Positions 8,372 through 17,522 of a stretch of 64,000 bases of DNA are shown piece after piece (position 1 is the stretch's first letter; every line of letters starts with the position of its first letter). This stretch comes from Taishania sp. (GTDB lineage: Bacteria; Bacteroidota; Bacteroidia; Flavobacteriales_D; Crocinitomicaceae). The DNA lies in contig JASLGM010000033.1 of the NCBI GenBank assembly GCA_030150045.1, positions 65,595-129,594 of the forward strand, given 5' to 3'. The notes under the pieces were generated by a model that saw only the letters and a list, made by a program, of their open reading frames with translations, did no database searches and was not told the DNA's origin. Both the position numbers and the translations under genes were made by a program.

Positions 8372-10726
8372 TTATTTCCCGAAGAAAGTCCCTCTAATTC
8401 TATAATATGTTTCTCCATTAGACTGAAATTGTCCTGCTCCCTGTGCATAAGTTTTAACAGTACTAACAGATCCATTCAATTCATTCAAATAACTTTCGAA
8501 AACTTCTTTAGACATTTTTCGTTTATTATTAAAATCTTTAACTCGATATTTCTGATAAGCAGAATTTACCAATGGCATTCCTATTATTTCTTGGTAATAT
8601 TTATTCAAAGACCATTTTTGAATTGCCTTTTTCTTATATGGTAAATCCCTTTTTTCCTGTGCTACTGAAATATAGTTTTTAAATAATTCTTTACGGAATC
8701 GTTTTTTATCTCTCATCAAATTATCACCTAGCATCATTGTGAAATTTTCCATCATTCCTGTAAACTCATTTTTGTTCAAGATGACATTAAACTCCATTCT
8801 GTTTGCTAATGTGTCTGCAAAAAGTACATTATCAATAGTAAAAGTCGTCGCGTACTTAAACGCATTGTGAGGCATATTATCCCCTACTTGATCTGAAAAA
8901 TGACTTCCTAATAGTAATCTTGTCGCTCTAGAGACCTTCTCATTAGCAATTCCTGTTTTTCTAAAAGCACGATCTAAGCTTAGAATATGCGCTCGTATTT
9001 CCATGTTACTTTCTCTTAAATATCTATTCAGAGCTTCATTATAATGCTTATTAGTAAGCGCTTGATTTTTATTTGGAAAAACTACTCCTCCTTGAATCAA
9101 AGAATTATTTGGAAAATCAAGATAATATGAAATGGAATCAGACAAACTAAATTCAAAAGTCTGATCTTTAAACACATTACCTTCCACCAATTGTCCTCTT
9201 CTTCTTTCTGATGAGAAATGAGATGAGTTGAGAACAAGACTTCTAGATTGAATAATAAAGTTATTAAAAGCAGTAGCGTTGTCATTAAAAGATTGCATAA
9301 TTAACAACCTCCCATCAACGTCTGCAATACGTTTACTTAAGTTAGAAATTTGGGCATTTGAAGCTCCTCCTGCATTCCCCGTACTTCCTAGTACAACAAA
9401 CAAATTCGTTTGATCAGGAACATTAGCTACAAGATCAACTGCATCGCTTAATCCTAAGAAAAAAGGTTGTTCACTAATGCCAAGGTTACATTCTTGCGTT
9501 GCTTTCACCTGATTTCTTAAAAAATCTAAGAGCGTACGATAATCTTTCGTTAATGGCAGATTTCGATTTCCTGTACCACAATTAGCAACATTTCGATACA
9601 CCACACATCCATATTTTATGTTAACTGGATTGAAATAATTCCCGATGATTTGTTCATAAGACTGAATCGTATTGGTAAGACTTGAAAAATGTTCTTTCAT
9701 CACAGCACTACCATCAATTACATATACGATATTTATTTTCTGTCTGTTTTTTATAATATTTACAAAATCAGAAAAACGAATTTCTTGTCCGCTAATCGTA
9801 ACTAAGCTATTCCCCATTTTATCATACATATCTGCTGCATAAGCCACGGTATGACTATTGTCTTTCGACTGTAAAATCGGTAACCCCAAAAGGGTAATGT
9901 TTGTAGTGTCTAACAAAGGATCTATACGATATCCCGTTGGCAATTCAGAAGCATGCTTATTTACTTTTTCTGTAATTTTATCTACTGCAGGCTCTGAGAA
10001 ATTAGACGGGGCAAGATATAATCTTGACCCCCAATTCTGAATAACCTCTGATGAGACCCACCCCATGCCTATTTTTTTTGCATCCTTTGTAATTAATTGA
10101 TCGGAATTACCAATTAGATAGTTTTTCCCATCTTCTGACTTCTTGTAAACGTACACATAACTTCCAAGAGCAATTTTCGATCTCTTATTTTTTAAATCAG
10201 GTCCATCGAAAACAAAAACAGAGTCAATTTGATCAAAATAGTACTGAGAGTGAACCATAGGTCCAACAGCATTAATTATTGCAAGATGTTTAATAGCAAA
10301 ATTATTATCTGGATTCATGTATGCTCTCTGCCATAATAGAAGTTTATCTTTGGCTATCCATCCATAGCTTTCAGTTTGTTTTTGGTCTTTTAATTTCAGA
10401 CCTTTCACCATTCCCTCGTTATACTTCAACAGTTTAACATAACCTCTTTTTTCTTTAGAAATATAAAAAGGCTCCATATACCCCAATTTATGCATTGCTA
10501 AACTCCCTCCAGGTGTAGAAGTTGTTGTGTTCTCATAGCGATCCGAAAACACTACCCAAGGAGCAGTAGTCTTGTGCTTCGTTTGATGGGTATTTGTTTT
10601 TGTTGTTGGTGCAATATATTCCTTAGGAAGCCCTTTTACTTTTTTTCCAAAAGCAGTAGGAGATTGAGCATAAGAAACAAGCGTAATTATCGAAAATCCA
10701 AAAAGGACTAAAATTCGGTTTAACAT
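8372..10726 (-). CDS. tssR: T6SS subtype-iii protein TssR, with von Willebrand A-like domain
   Basis: A 784-residue exported protein. The start is set at the ATG at 10726, which gives a signal peptide (about residues 1-20, ending in SYAQ) and removes an overlap with the upstream gene; a longer frame reaching 10795 would hide the signal. After a beta-rich region with SH3-like segments (about 55-240) comes a von Willebrand A-like domain beginning near residue 330 (INIVYVIDGSAV, with the D-x-S of a metal site). TssR is one of the genes restricted to Bacteroidota T6SS, and it probably forms part of the periplasmic or outer-membrane side of the trans-envelope complex. It lies 12 bases upstream of clpV. 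Confidence 0.8.
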   Translation of the reverse strand: MLNRILVLFGFSIITLVSYAQSPTAFGKKVKGLPKEYIAPTTKTNTHQTKHKTTAPWVVFSDRYENTTTSTPGGSLAMHKLGYMEPFYISKEKRGYVKLLKYNEGMVKGLKLKDQKQTESYGWIAKDKLLLWQRAYMNPDNNFAIKHLAIINAVGPMVHSQYYFDQIDSVFVFDGPDLKNKRSKIALGSYVYVYKKSEDGKNYLIGNSDQLITKDAKKIGMGWVSSEVIQNWGSRLYLAPSNFSEPAVDKITEKVNKHASELPTGYRIDPLLDTTNITLLGLPILQSKDNSHTVAYAADMYDKMGNSLVTISGQEIRFSDFVNIIKNRQKINIVYVIDGSAVMKEHFSSLTNTIQSYEQIIGNYFNPVNIKYGCVVYRNVANCGTGNRNLPLTKDYRTLLDFLRNQVKATQECNLGISEQPFFLGLSDAVDLVANVPDQTNLFVVLGSTGNAGGASNAQISNLSKRIADVDGRLLIMQSFNDNATAFNNFIIQSRSLVLNSSHFSSERRRGQLVEGNVFKDQTFEFSLSDSISYYLDFPNNSLIQGGVVFPNKNQALTNKHYNEALNRYLRESNMEIRAHILSLDRAFRKTGIANEKVSRATRLLLGSHFSDQVGDNMPHNAFKYATTFTIDNVLFADTLANRMEFNVILNKNEFTGMMENFTMMLGDNLMRDKKRFRKELFKNYISVAQEKRDLPYKKKAIQKWSLNKYYQEIIGMPLVNSAYQKYRVKDFNNKRKMSKEVFESYLNELNGSVSTVKTYAQGAGQFQSNGETYYRIRGTFFGK

Positions 10727-10758
10727 CTTAGTATAGTTTAATTGTAATGAAAGGTTTA

Positions 10759-11703
10759 TTATCTTACTTGCTTCACATGCAAAATATTTGCACATTCAGA
10801 ATTTGGCATTAGGCTTACTTTAACCTCTTCTATTATGATACGATTTGAAAATGTCAATCCCATTAAATATGTATATAATGGAACTTGTTTCCTTGCTCCT
10901 TCCATTTCTACATTTACTTTAACATTATCATTGTTACATAAGAAAGTAGTGAGTATATAATTATATTTTGAATTGAAATCCGCACCATCTGCGATGGCCT
11001 GTATTTGAGCCCTCAAATCATCTAGTAGTTTTTGAGCCCCTGAACCTGGTGCTTCAATTTCCATTGTTAAGTCAGCTGTTGGATCAATGATCCTAACCTC
11101 ATGAACAGCAAGTTCTCCACTCTTATCCGACCTTAGCTTCACCTTATATGTCCCCGGTTTACTATAGGTATAGAGTGCACTTCTTCCAATAATATCTACC
11201 CTACCGGTTTCTCCAAATGACCATTCGAAGATTTCTCCTATTCCGTTTGCTTCTAACCTTAACTCCTCAAAAACCACTCCTCCAGTTGGCCCTGTAACAA
11301 AAAGCACAGTATCTTGTATGATTACTGGAAGTGGGTCATGAACAATTATGATAAATTGCTCTCTCAAGTTTTTATTCACGGTCAACCTTACCACATAAGA
11401 TCCTGGTTCTTTGAATTTATAATGTCCTTGTTGCTTGTCTGAAGAGTCTCCATTCCCAAACTCCCATAACCACTCCTTAGCACCTTTTGTATTGTCTACA
11501 AAAACGAGATCTTCATCAATATATATCTCTGTCCTATGAACTTTAGCATTTATTTTCTCCTCCGTTTTAGTAAAGTATTTAATAAAGAAAATCATTGCCG
11601 CTAGGACGGTAACAGCGAGTAGAATAGCGATAATTAAAAAAATTTTCGAACTATTGTTCGTTGATTTTCCTGCATTACCTTCTTGGATAATATTATTTTC
11701 CAT
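10759..11703 (-). CDS. tssP: TssP-like membrane-anchored PKD-domain protein of the T6SS
   Basis: A 314-residue protein with one membrane segment (about residues 20-46) followed by two PKD-type immunoglobulin-like domains. Each shows the PKD signature: WLWEFGNGDSSD...YKFKEPGSYVVRLTV near 83-113 and FEWSFGE...YTYSKPGTYKVKLR near 160-193. A third, shorter periplasmic region follows. The topology fits an inner-membrane-anchored periplasmic subunit. Bacteroidota T6SS loci have a PKD protein, usually called TssP, at this place. The gene follows the two small membrane genes and precedes tssR, all in one direction. The symbol comes from domain and context rather than full-length recognition. Confidence 0.6.
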   Translation of the reverse strand: MENNIIQEGNAGKSTNNSSKIFLIIAILLAVTVLAAMIFFIKYFTKTEEKINAKVHRTEIYIDEDLVFVDNTKGAKEWLWEFGNGDSSDKQQGHYKFKEPGSYVVRLTVNKNLREQFIIIVHDPLPVIIQDTVLFVTGPTGGVVFEELRLEANGIGEIFEWSFGETGRVDIIGRSALYTYSKPGTYKVKLRSDKSGELAVHEVRIIDPTADLTMEIEAPGSGAQKLLDDLRAQIQAIADGADFNSKYNYILTTFLCNNDNVKVNVEMEGARKQVPLYTYLMGLTFSNRIIIEEVKVSLMPNSECANILHVKQVR

Positions 11704-11744
11704 TAATCAATAAGAATTAGTTGTAAAAAGAATTATAGTTTAGT

Positions 11745-12236
11745 TTATCTGTTTTGCATGGACATGGTTTGTTGAATGTGTTGTCTATTCATGAAACAAT
11801 CGTCCAAAAGCTTCTGTATACGGTCAATGTCTTTAAGATTTCCTTTTAACTCCCTCCTATCGACGAAATAATTATCATAAAAAACAGATGAATGACTGAA
11901 AACCATATACCTTACATCATAATCTTTTTTCAGGTATTCGCTTTGCATGTCACTTAGTATTTTACGAATATCATTCTCTAAGAAAACAGCCTGAACATCT
12001 GGATTAAATCGATTGATGAGAACACTAACGCTATCCATCAACAATGAAATATTCCTAGCAGACTCTTCGAACTGTAAATCATCTTTAACTCTATTTTCAA
12101 GCTCTTCTTTAGAAATATTAAATCGATTGTTGTCCGAATAAAAAATTACAAAACTCAACAATGTAGTCGTTGTAATAAAAATGGCTAACAAAACAAAAAA
12201 AAGATCTCTTCGTTCTGATAAATTGTGTTTAATCAT
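11745..12236 (-). CDS. Small single-pass membrane protein of the T6SS operon
   Basis: A 163-residue protein with a short cytoplasmic N-terminus, one membrane segment (about residues 12-32) and a periplasmic part predicted to be helical and partly coiled coil (about 40-105). This is the same layout as the neighbouring 176-residue tssO product, and both look like elongated helical subunits of a membrane complex. I do not recognise a specific named family. It may be a diverged TssO relative or another subtype-iii component. It starts 9 bases after the tssO stop codon and is followed after 41 bases by the tssP-like gene, so it belongs to the same transcript. Confidence 0.6.
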   Translation of the reverse strand: MIKHNLSERRDLFFVLLAIFITTTTLLSFVIFYSDNNRFNISKEELENRVKDDLQFEESARNISLLMDSVSVLINRFNPDVQAVFLENDIRKILSDMQSEYLKKDYDVRYMVFSHSSVFYDNYFVDRRELKGNLKDIDRIQKLLDDCFMNRQHIQQTMSMQNR

Positions 12237-12245
12237 AATGCTATA

Positions 12246-12776
12246 CTAGTAGTTTCTAAGACTTCCTCTTCGTAAAATATCTCCTGCCTTTTTATTAGAT
12301 TCAAGACAATTACTCAATTGCATATGTCTATTTTCAATAACATTTTTTGTTGTGTATAATGAATCTTGTAATCGAGACAAACGATTAACATCTTCATTTA
12401 ATCTCTTGTAGAGGTCAACACTTGGCCTTCCTTCAATTTTACCGATTTTATCCATTAATCTAGTAATTGTCCCAACAGAGCTTGCGATATCATTTTGAAG
12501 GATTCTTTGTTTAGCTAATTGATCAGCTTGCCCTGAATTAATTTCTCCTAACTCGGTGAAACGTCGATTAATGAGTTGAAAATTTCGATTTATTTCTACT
12601 CGAGTTGAAATGAGTTGTTCAATTTGATCATTTCGTTTCGCTAGTATAACATATTCCTTATCTGAAGCACGATCAAAAAAGAAAAGAGAAACCAAAGTAA
12701 AAAGTAATAACAAAGCGAAATGAATAATAAATCTTCTATAAGATAAATAGAGTTCCCTCTTGTTTATAGGCTCCAT
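12246..12776 (-). CDS. tssO: T6SS subtype-iii membrane protein TssO
   Basis: A 176-residue protein with the N-terminus NKRELYLSYRRFIIHFALLL, which matches the pattern I know for TssO: a charged start leading into a single membrane segment (about residues 14-34). A long periplasmic coiled coil follows, at about 45-160. TssO is found only in the Bacteroidota T6SS and belongs to its trans-envelope complex. This is the first gene of the nine-gene minus-strand operon, so its upstream region (12777-13100) should hold the operon promoter. A perfect palindrome lies 44 bases upstream of the start codon. Confidence 0.7.
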   Translation of the reverse strand: MEPINKRELYLSYRRFIIHFALLLLFTLVSLFFFDRASDKEYVILAKRNDQIEQLISTRVEINRNFQLINRRFTELGEINSGQADQLAKQRILQNDIASSVGTITRLMDKIGKIEGRPSVDLYKRLNEDVNRLSRLQDSLYTTKNVIENRHMQLSNCLESNKKAGDILRRGSLRNY

Positions 12777-12819
12777 AAGGCGGTTCAGTTGTGTTGTAAA
12801 ACGTCGTAAAAGTAATCGT

Positions 12820-12840
12820 AAGGACAGTATAACTGTCCTT
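12820..12840. promoter_or_regulatory. Perfect palindrome upstream of the T6SS operon (putative operator)
   Basis: AAGGACAGT (12820-12828), a three-base centre ATA, then ACTGTCCTT (12832-12840): a perfect 9-bp inverted repeat. It has no adjacent T-run in either direction, so it is not a terminator. It lies 44 bases upstream of tssO and about 280 bases upstream of the cargo cluster, in the gap shared by the two divergent transcripts. Symmetry and position suggest a binding site for a dimeric transcription factor. I saw no second copy in the window's other intergenic gaps. Confidence 0.5.
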
Positions 12841-13063
12841 GTGGGTTTAGTATTGAAATTGAAGCCAAATTATCAATTAGAATGAAAAAATCAAAATTTT
12901 AAATGAATTGTTTTCAAAAAACGTAAAATTTATTTCTTTTTTTTGATTCTTTATAAGACAATTGCCCTACACTTTCGTTGTCAAAGAAACAGAATATTAT
13001 TGAAATAAAACTCAAGATTTTATAAGTTAATAATAACTTAAAATAACTTTTGTTAAAAAAACA

Positions 13064-13071
13064 TACTTTTG
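13064..13071 (+). promoter_or_regulatory. Candidate -7 promoter box for the cargo cluster
   Basis: TACTTTTG matches the Bacteroidota -7 consensus TAnnTTTG exactly and lies 53 bases upstream of the ATG at 13124. A well-spaced TTG -33 element is not evident (a TTTG at 13049-13052 is only 11 bases away), so the call is tentative. The rest of the 12777-13123 gap is AT-rich without other recognisable sites apart from the palindrome. Confidence 0.35.
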
Positions 13072-13123
13072 AAACTAATAACAGCCTTTTTTTTTGTAAA
13101 TTTTGGCCATCTTTTACAACCTT

Positions 13124-14140
13124 ATGAACACAAGCTTATTTTTCAACTTCTTGAAACAAAGAAATGTATCTCCTAAAATCACTTGGGAAGAACATGCAAA
13201 AAATCTCAACATCTCCATTAAACAAGCCTTACATTTTCATAATTCTTATTGTGACGATGATAATAAATGCTTATCCTCAAAAGAAATTCCTTCCGTTTTC
13301 TATTTCCCAAAAGGATTAGATTTAGAAATTTTAAGACGTGAAAACCAAATCATTACTTCTAAATCCATTTCATTAAACTTATCTCCTAAAGCATGGAATG
13401 GCAAATACTCAATAATTGAGCATATTGACAACGATGTTATTCAATATCATTTACACATTGATATTCAAGTAAAAAAAAATGGAATTCAATTTTCTTTTAC
13501 TCCATACAATTATCGCTATAATAATGAACTTGAAGATGGTAAAATGGCACTAGTTGCCATAAAAGCTTTGGAAGTGATACAACCCATTTCTTATAATGCT
13601 ACTACTAAATTCAAAGAAATTGAAATAAACAATTTCACAATACTATTAGACAAATGGGAAACTTCTTTACCAAATCTAAAAGAAGTTTACATCGACGAAT
13701 ATGCAGATCTTTATTTTCAAAGGTTTGAAGAGAATTTAAGAAATCAATCTTTTTTCACCTCATGTACAATAGGACACCTTCCGTTTGAATTATTTTTTAA
13801 ACTTCCGTTTATCAATCCAGAACACTCAATTAATCTACACACTATTCATCCTTTTAATCCTGTTGAATACAAAATAATTGAACAACAAACAATCCAGAAG
13901 CACCAATACAACTCCATACAAATCAACGGTCTAAAATCAGACAGCCGATCTTATGAACATATCCATTTCAATTTGGACCATGAAATTGAAGAAGGTCGCT
14001 ATTTCGAAGGGAAGTTTTCTTATGAATGTGATATTGACCCTGATATTGAAGAAATACATTCTATTCAATTCACTCATCAATTAACCATTCAAAATGAAAT
14101 AAAAAGTCATTCATTTATAGCTTTAAGAATAGGTGATTAA
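13124..14140 (+). CDS. Uncharacterised 338-aa protein, first gene of the T6SS cargo cluster
   Basis: The ATG at 13124 is chosen over an in-frame TTG 21 bases upstream. The protein has no signal peptide and no membrane segment. Residues 15-45 (ITWEEHAKNLNISIKQALHFHN) look like a helical, DNA-binding-like or LysM-like start; the rest alternates strands and loops. I do not recognise the family. It stands between the core T6SS operon and the cargo genes and is read in the cargo direction, 130 bases before the LysM/PAAR-like gene. By position it could be an effector-loading adaptor or chaperone, a regulator, or cargo. No frameshift or repeat is seen. Confidence 0.65.
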   Translation: MNTSLFFNFLKQRNVSPKITWEEHAKNLNISIKQALHFHNSYCDDDNKCLSSKEIPSVFYFPKGLDLEILRRENQIITSKSISLNLSPKAWNGKYSIIEHIDNDVIQYHLHIDIQVKKNGIQFSFTPYNYRYNNELEDGKMALVAIKALEVIQPISYNATTKFKEIEINNFTILLDKWETSLPNLKEVYIDEYADLYFQRFEENLRNQSFFTSCTIGHLPFELFFKLPFINPEHSINLHTIHPFNPVEYKIIEQQTIQKHQYNSIQINGLKSDSRSYEHIHFNLDHEIEEGRYFEGKFSYECDIDPDIEEIHSIQFTHQLTIQNEIKSHSFIALRIGD

Positions 14141-14270
14141 TACTTTTTCTTTTTCAGAAAAGAAAATTAATTACTTTTTTTACAATAATTCTGTATATTT
14201 ATTATCAGATTACAACAAACTAAACTAGAGAGTCTACCCTCTCAAACCCTTTTATAACTAACTTGAAACT

Positions 14271-15107
14271 ATGGCTTACATTGTTGAACATGGGGATAGT
14301 TTATCTACCATTGCTGCCGTAACGGGCACTACACCGTCGTTTATAAAAATGTATCACAATTTACGTTCTAGTGAGTACATTACAAATGAACTTCCCATCG
14401 GACTGTCTTTAGTCATTCCAGCAGATGCTGTGAATAAAATGATCGCCTACAAAAAGAGTAGTATGAATGCTTCCTCTGGAAATGGAGTTAACGAAGAAAT
14501 GGACATTCAATCTACTCAAGGAACTAGTCATGCTCCCACAACGGATCAAAAGTCTTCGGGCGAAACAATAAAGTCAGAACAAAAAAAAGAAGAAGAAGGT
14601 CAACAAAAGGAATCTTCTTCAACTGCTCACGATGGAAAGCTTTTTATCATCCAAAAAGGTCAAGCACAATGTAATCAAGGAGACATGATGCCTAAATTCG
14701 TAGTCAAATCCCATAAAAGACTCTACCTTAATTTAGCTGAAACCTCTTCTGAATCTTTAATGGTTATGGATAGCGATACTACATTTATGCCATCTGGTCC
14801 GTCGTTTGGAAGATGTAAATTAAAACCTACCTCAGGCGGTTACTTACCCTGTTCCTGTTCACCTATTGGTAAATGGCAAAAAACATACGATGATACAACC
14901 GTGGATGGAAATAAAGCCATAACTGAAATGTCAGAACTTTTATGCAGTATTGGTGGTAAAATCACTGTTTTTAAGCACGGACAAGTAAGTCAAATGAGTC
15001 AAAAAAACGTTGACAACGCCAACCCTAAAGCAATGAGTATCTACAATCCAGCTGTAGATTTTGAAAGCTTTAAAAGTGAATTAAATGATGACGTTGATTA
15101 CTATTAA
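14271..15107 (+). CDS. LysM plus PAAR-like (DUF4280) T6SS spike-tip protein
   Basis: A 278-residue protein with three parts. Residues 1-55 form a LysM-like module (YIVEHGDSLSTIAAVTGTTP...GLSLVIP). Residues 60-122 are a low-complexity linker rich in S, T, Q, E and K. Residues 125-245 form a DUF4280-type domain, a PAAR-like family, with CNQGDMMP, FGRCKLKP and the cysteine pair in LPCSCSPIGKW. PAAR-like proteins cap the VgrG spike and carry effectors. Here it comes just before two effector genes, only 11 bases upstream of the first, so it is likely their carrier. A signal peptide is absent, as expected for T6SS cargo. A TATATTTA box at 14194-14201 is a weak promoter candidate. Confidence 0.75.
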   Translation: MAYIVEHGDSLSTIAAVTGTTPSFIKMYHNLRSSEYITNELPIGLSLVIPADAVNKMIAYKKSSMNASSGNGVNEEMDIQSTQGTSHAPTTDQKSSGETIKSEQKKEEEGQQKESSSTAHDGKLFIIQKGQAQCNQGDMMPKFVVKSHKRLYLNLAETSSESLMVMDSDTTFMPSGPSFGRCKLKPTSGGYLPCSCSPIGKWQKTYDDTTVDGNKAITEMSELLCSIGGKITVFKHGQVSQMSQKNVDNANPKAMSIYNPAVDFESFKSELNDDVDYY

Positions 15108-15118
15108 TAATTTAGGTG

Positions 15119-17521
15119 ATGAAAGGTGTAAAGTCGATAAAAGGAAATAAAAATCCAAAAATTGGTACAGATGTTTATTATGAAGTAGAATCCTACTACC
15201 CAGGAACAACACAAAGTACTTCAACCCCAGTAAAATGGAAACTTTTTTCTCAAAATGAAAATGGAAGTTGGAGAGAACTTAAAGGAACATTAAAAACAGG
15301 TGAAAAAGTATCTTTTAATTTCCCTTCAAAATGGTATGGAAAAAAATTACTTGTAGAAGCTTTTTTAAATTCTCCAGAAAAAAAATCTCCTCCAGGAATT
15401 ATTATCAGTCCGGTTCAAGGTGACCGAAAAATCACTCATTTATACCTTCGGGATATGAATAACAAACCGTTTACAACTCCTCCAAAGTATGGCGAGAATA
15501 TTAAATTAAATATTGTTACTCAAAATTTATATGGAGAAACAATAACAGTTGGCATCTGGGAAAGAGATACGGTTGCTGATACTGGTCATGATGCAAAAGA
15601 GAATACCCTTTTGGATACTCTGAAAATAAAAGTAGATAATATTGATGGGAAAATATCACAAACTCTTACTTTAAAAGTTGCATGGAGAGTAAAAGCTCAA
15701 AAAGGAGCATTTGAAGGAACGACTCATGAATACTATCTTGTAGCCTCAGCTCCAAATACAAAAACAGTATTCTCTGTTGGAACGACTGAAGTAAGTGATG
15801 CTATAGCGGGCGAAAAGACAGTAACCGAAAAAGCAATAACTGCAGCAATGCAAATTATTGACAATATTGTAAAAACAACAGGAAAAGATGCCACATTAAC
15901 TGGTGTTGGAAACCAACAAACTCCCGTAAACAATGGTTGTGGTGGTCAATTCTGTATCGATAAAAAAACTCCTGCAAATGAACTTATCCGGGAGATAAAT
16001 ACACGTCTAGCTGGATTTGGTGGAAACGTCCCTACAGATACATTCACAGACCGTTCCGAAAAAATGGTAAAGCAATTTCAAAGAGACTATATGAAAGTTC
16101 CCGAAACTGGTAAAGTCTGCGGAAATGTTCTTGTTGCAATTGATGAGTTTTCAAAAAACTTTGATCTTTCAACAACACTTTGGAATCAACTAAAATGTAG
16201 CTGTACCACCAAAGGTAAGAAAGCTACAAATAAGTTAAAGGGAATTAGCGAAATGAACAATTGTAATGGGTTTGGAGATGGAACGGGTAAAAACACTTAT
16301 AGTGGTAACAATAAGAAAGAAGCCTATCATAGATATGAATATCCAGGAATTCATCGCTCTTTACTTTTTGGTTTTAAAGCATTACAGTTTTACTTTAGTA
16401 AACAAACTACTTATAAAATAGATCACTTTACTTCTGGATACAGATGCAGATTCAAGAACTACAAAACGACTAACCACCAAGGAAAAGCAATTGATATTCA
16501 ATTTAGTAAAGACAAGTGGCAGATTCGAGGTCCTGAAAAAAGAAACTTAGTTGAACTAAGAAAAATAAGAGACGATTTTTTCATCAAACAACTGGGGTCA
16601 CAAAAAGAATGGCCTGGAAAAAATGTTTTTTCGATTGAACCTATAGATTTACTTTATTATGGTGATGGCTCTCTTCGATACGACTATACTTTCAGTTGGA
16701 TACACATGGACGTCAGAGAATTTGATGCGACTCATTTGCAAGAGAAAAACTTCTGTACTAATTCATCTACCTTAAATGGAAAAAGTATCGTTGCTTTAGC
16801 TAAAGAACTTGGATTTACGAATACATGTAATTGTTTACAAAGTGTCACTGCCACACCTAAACCCACCTCAACAGGTGGTTGCTTATGCTTTAATGAAGGA
16901 AAAGTGAAAGTTGCTTGTAACGGAAAAGGAATTGTTACTCCAAATGATATTTATGAAAAAGAGGCAAAACGATTAGGCATTGATTTAGCAATGATTCAAG
17001 CAATTGCTAAACAAGAATCAAAAAGAAATAGTTTCTATTCAGAAGGTCAAGCAACAATTTTATTCGAAAGACATAAAATGTGGGAATACTTAGAGAAAGA
17101 TCTTAATAAAACAAAAAAACAATTAGAAGACTTACAAAAAGAAGATCCTTCCATTGTAAATCTCTATTCTGGAGGTTATGGAAAATACTCAGAACAATAT
17201 GCAAAATTAGAAAAAGCAAAGAAAATTGATTATGCTACTGCTGTAAAAGCATGTAGTTGGGGTAAATTCCAAGTGATGGGGTTCAACTATGACGTTGCTT
17301 TCTCGTCTCCACAAGCACTTGAAAGTGCAGTTAATTTATGCGAAGTCCAACAGTTTTATTTATTTGTTGGGTATTTAGAAAATACCGGAGGTATGATTAC
17401 CGCAATGAAAAATAAAAAATGGGAAGTGATTGCTGCCAAATACAATGGAGGAAAATGGAGAGAAAAGAATCCTAATTATGCAACAAACATTGAGAAATTT
17501 TATAATGAATTCAAAAAATAG
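15119..17521 (+). CDS. Modular T6SS effector: shared N-domain, PG-binding, M15 peptidase and N-acetylmuramidase
   Basis: An 800-residue protein; the ATG at 15119 is preferred to a GTG one codon earlier because the second effector begins with the same MKG-KSIKGN pattern. Residues 1-268 form a beta-rich domain shared with that protein. About 285-348 resemble a peptidoglycan-binding domain (MVKQFQRDY). About 405-537 carry M15-type metallopeptidase ligands: SGYRCR, then NHQGKAIDI (H453, D459) and WIHMD (H529, D531). About 605-800 form a DUF3380-type N-acetylmuramidase, with IAKQES (candidate catalytic E633), ILFERHKMW, YSGGYGKY, SWGKFQVMG and KYNGG. It should cleave both the peptide and the glycan of target peptidoglycan. 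No signal peptide is present, consistent with T6SS delivery. A lipoprotein gene follows after one base. Confidence 0.8.
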   Translation: MKGVKSIKGNKNPKIGTDVYYEVESYYPGTTQSTSTPVKWKLFSQNENGSWRELKGTLKTGEKVSFNFPSKWYGKKLLVEAFLNSPEKKSPPGIIISPVQGDRKITHLYLRDMNNKPFTTPPKYGENIKLNIVTQNLYGETITVGIWERDTVADTGHDAKENTLLDTLKIKVDNIDGKISQTLTLKVAWRVKAQKGAFEGTTHEYYLVASAPNTKTVFSVGTTEVSDAIAGEKTVTEKAITAAMQIIDNIVKTTGKDATLTGVGNQQTPVNNGCGGQFCIDKKTPANELIREINTRLAGFGGNVPTDTFTDRSEKMVKQFQRDYMKVPETGKVCGNVLVAIDEFSKNFDLSTTLWNQLKCSCTTKGKKATNKLKGISEMNNCNGFGDGTGKNTYSGNNKKEAYHRYEYPGIHRSLLFGFKALQFYFSKQTTYKIDHFTSGYRCRFKNYKTTNHQGKAIDIQFSKDKWQIRGPEKRNLVELRKIRDDFFIKQLGSQKEWPGKNVFSIEPIDLLYYGDGSLRYDYTFSWIHMDVREFDATHLQEKNFCTNSSTLNGKSIVALAKELGFTNTCNCLQSVTATPKPTSTGGCLCFNEGKVKVACNGKGIVTPNDIYEKEAKRLGIDLAMIQAIAKQESKRNSFYSEGQATILFERHKMWEYLEKDLNKTKKQLEDLQKEDPSIVNLYSGGYGKYSEQYAKLEKAKKIDYATAVKACSWGKFQVMGFNYDVAFSSPQALESAVNLCEVQQFYLFVGYLENTGGMITAMKNKKWEVIAAKYNGGKWREKNPNYATNIEKFYNEFKK

Positions 17522-17522
17522 T

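Noticed and set aside
10727..10795. Longer TssR start overlapping the upstream gene
   Set aside because: It would bury the signal peptide and overlap the PKD-protein gene by 37 bases; ATG 10726 removes both problems.
13124..13230. N-terminus of the 338-aa protein as a true LysM or helix-turn-helix domain
   Set aside because: Only a loose resemblance; the characteristic residues of either domain are not evident, so no function was assigned.
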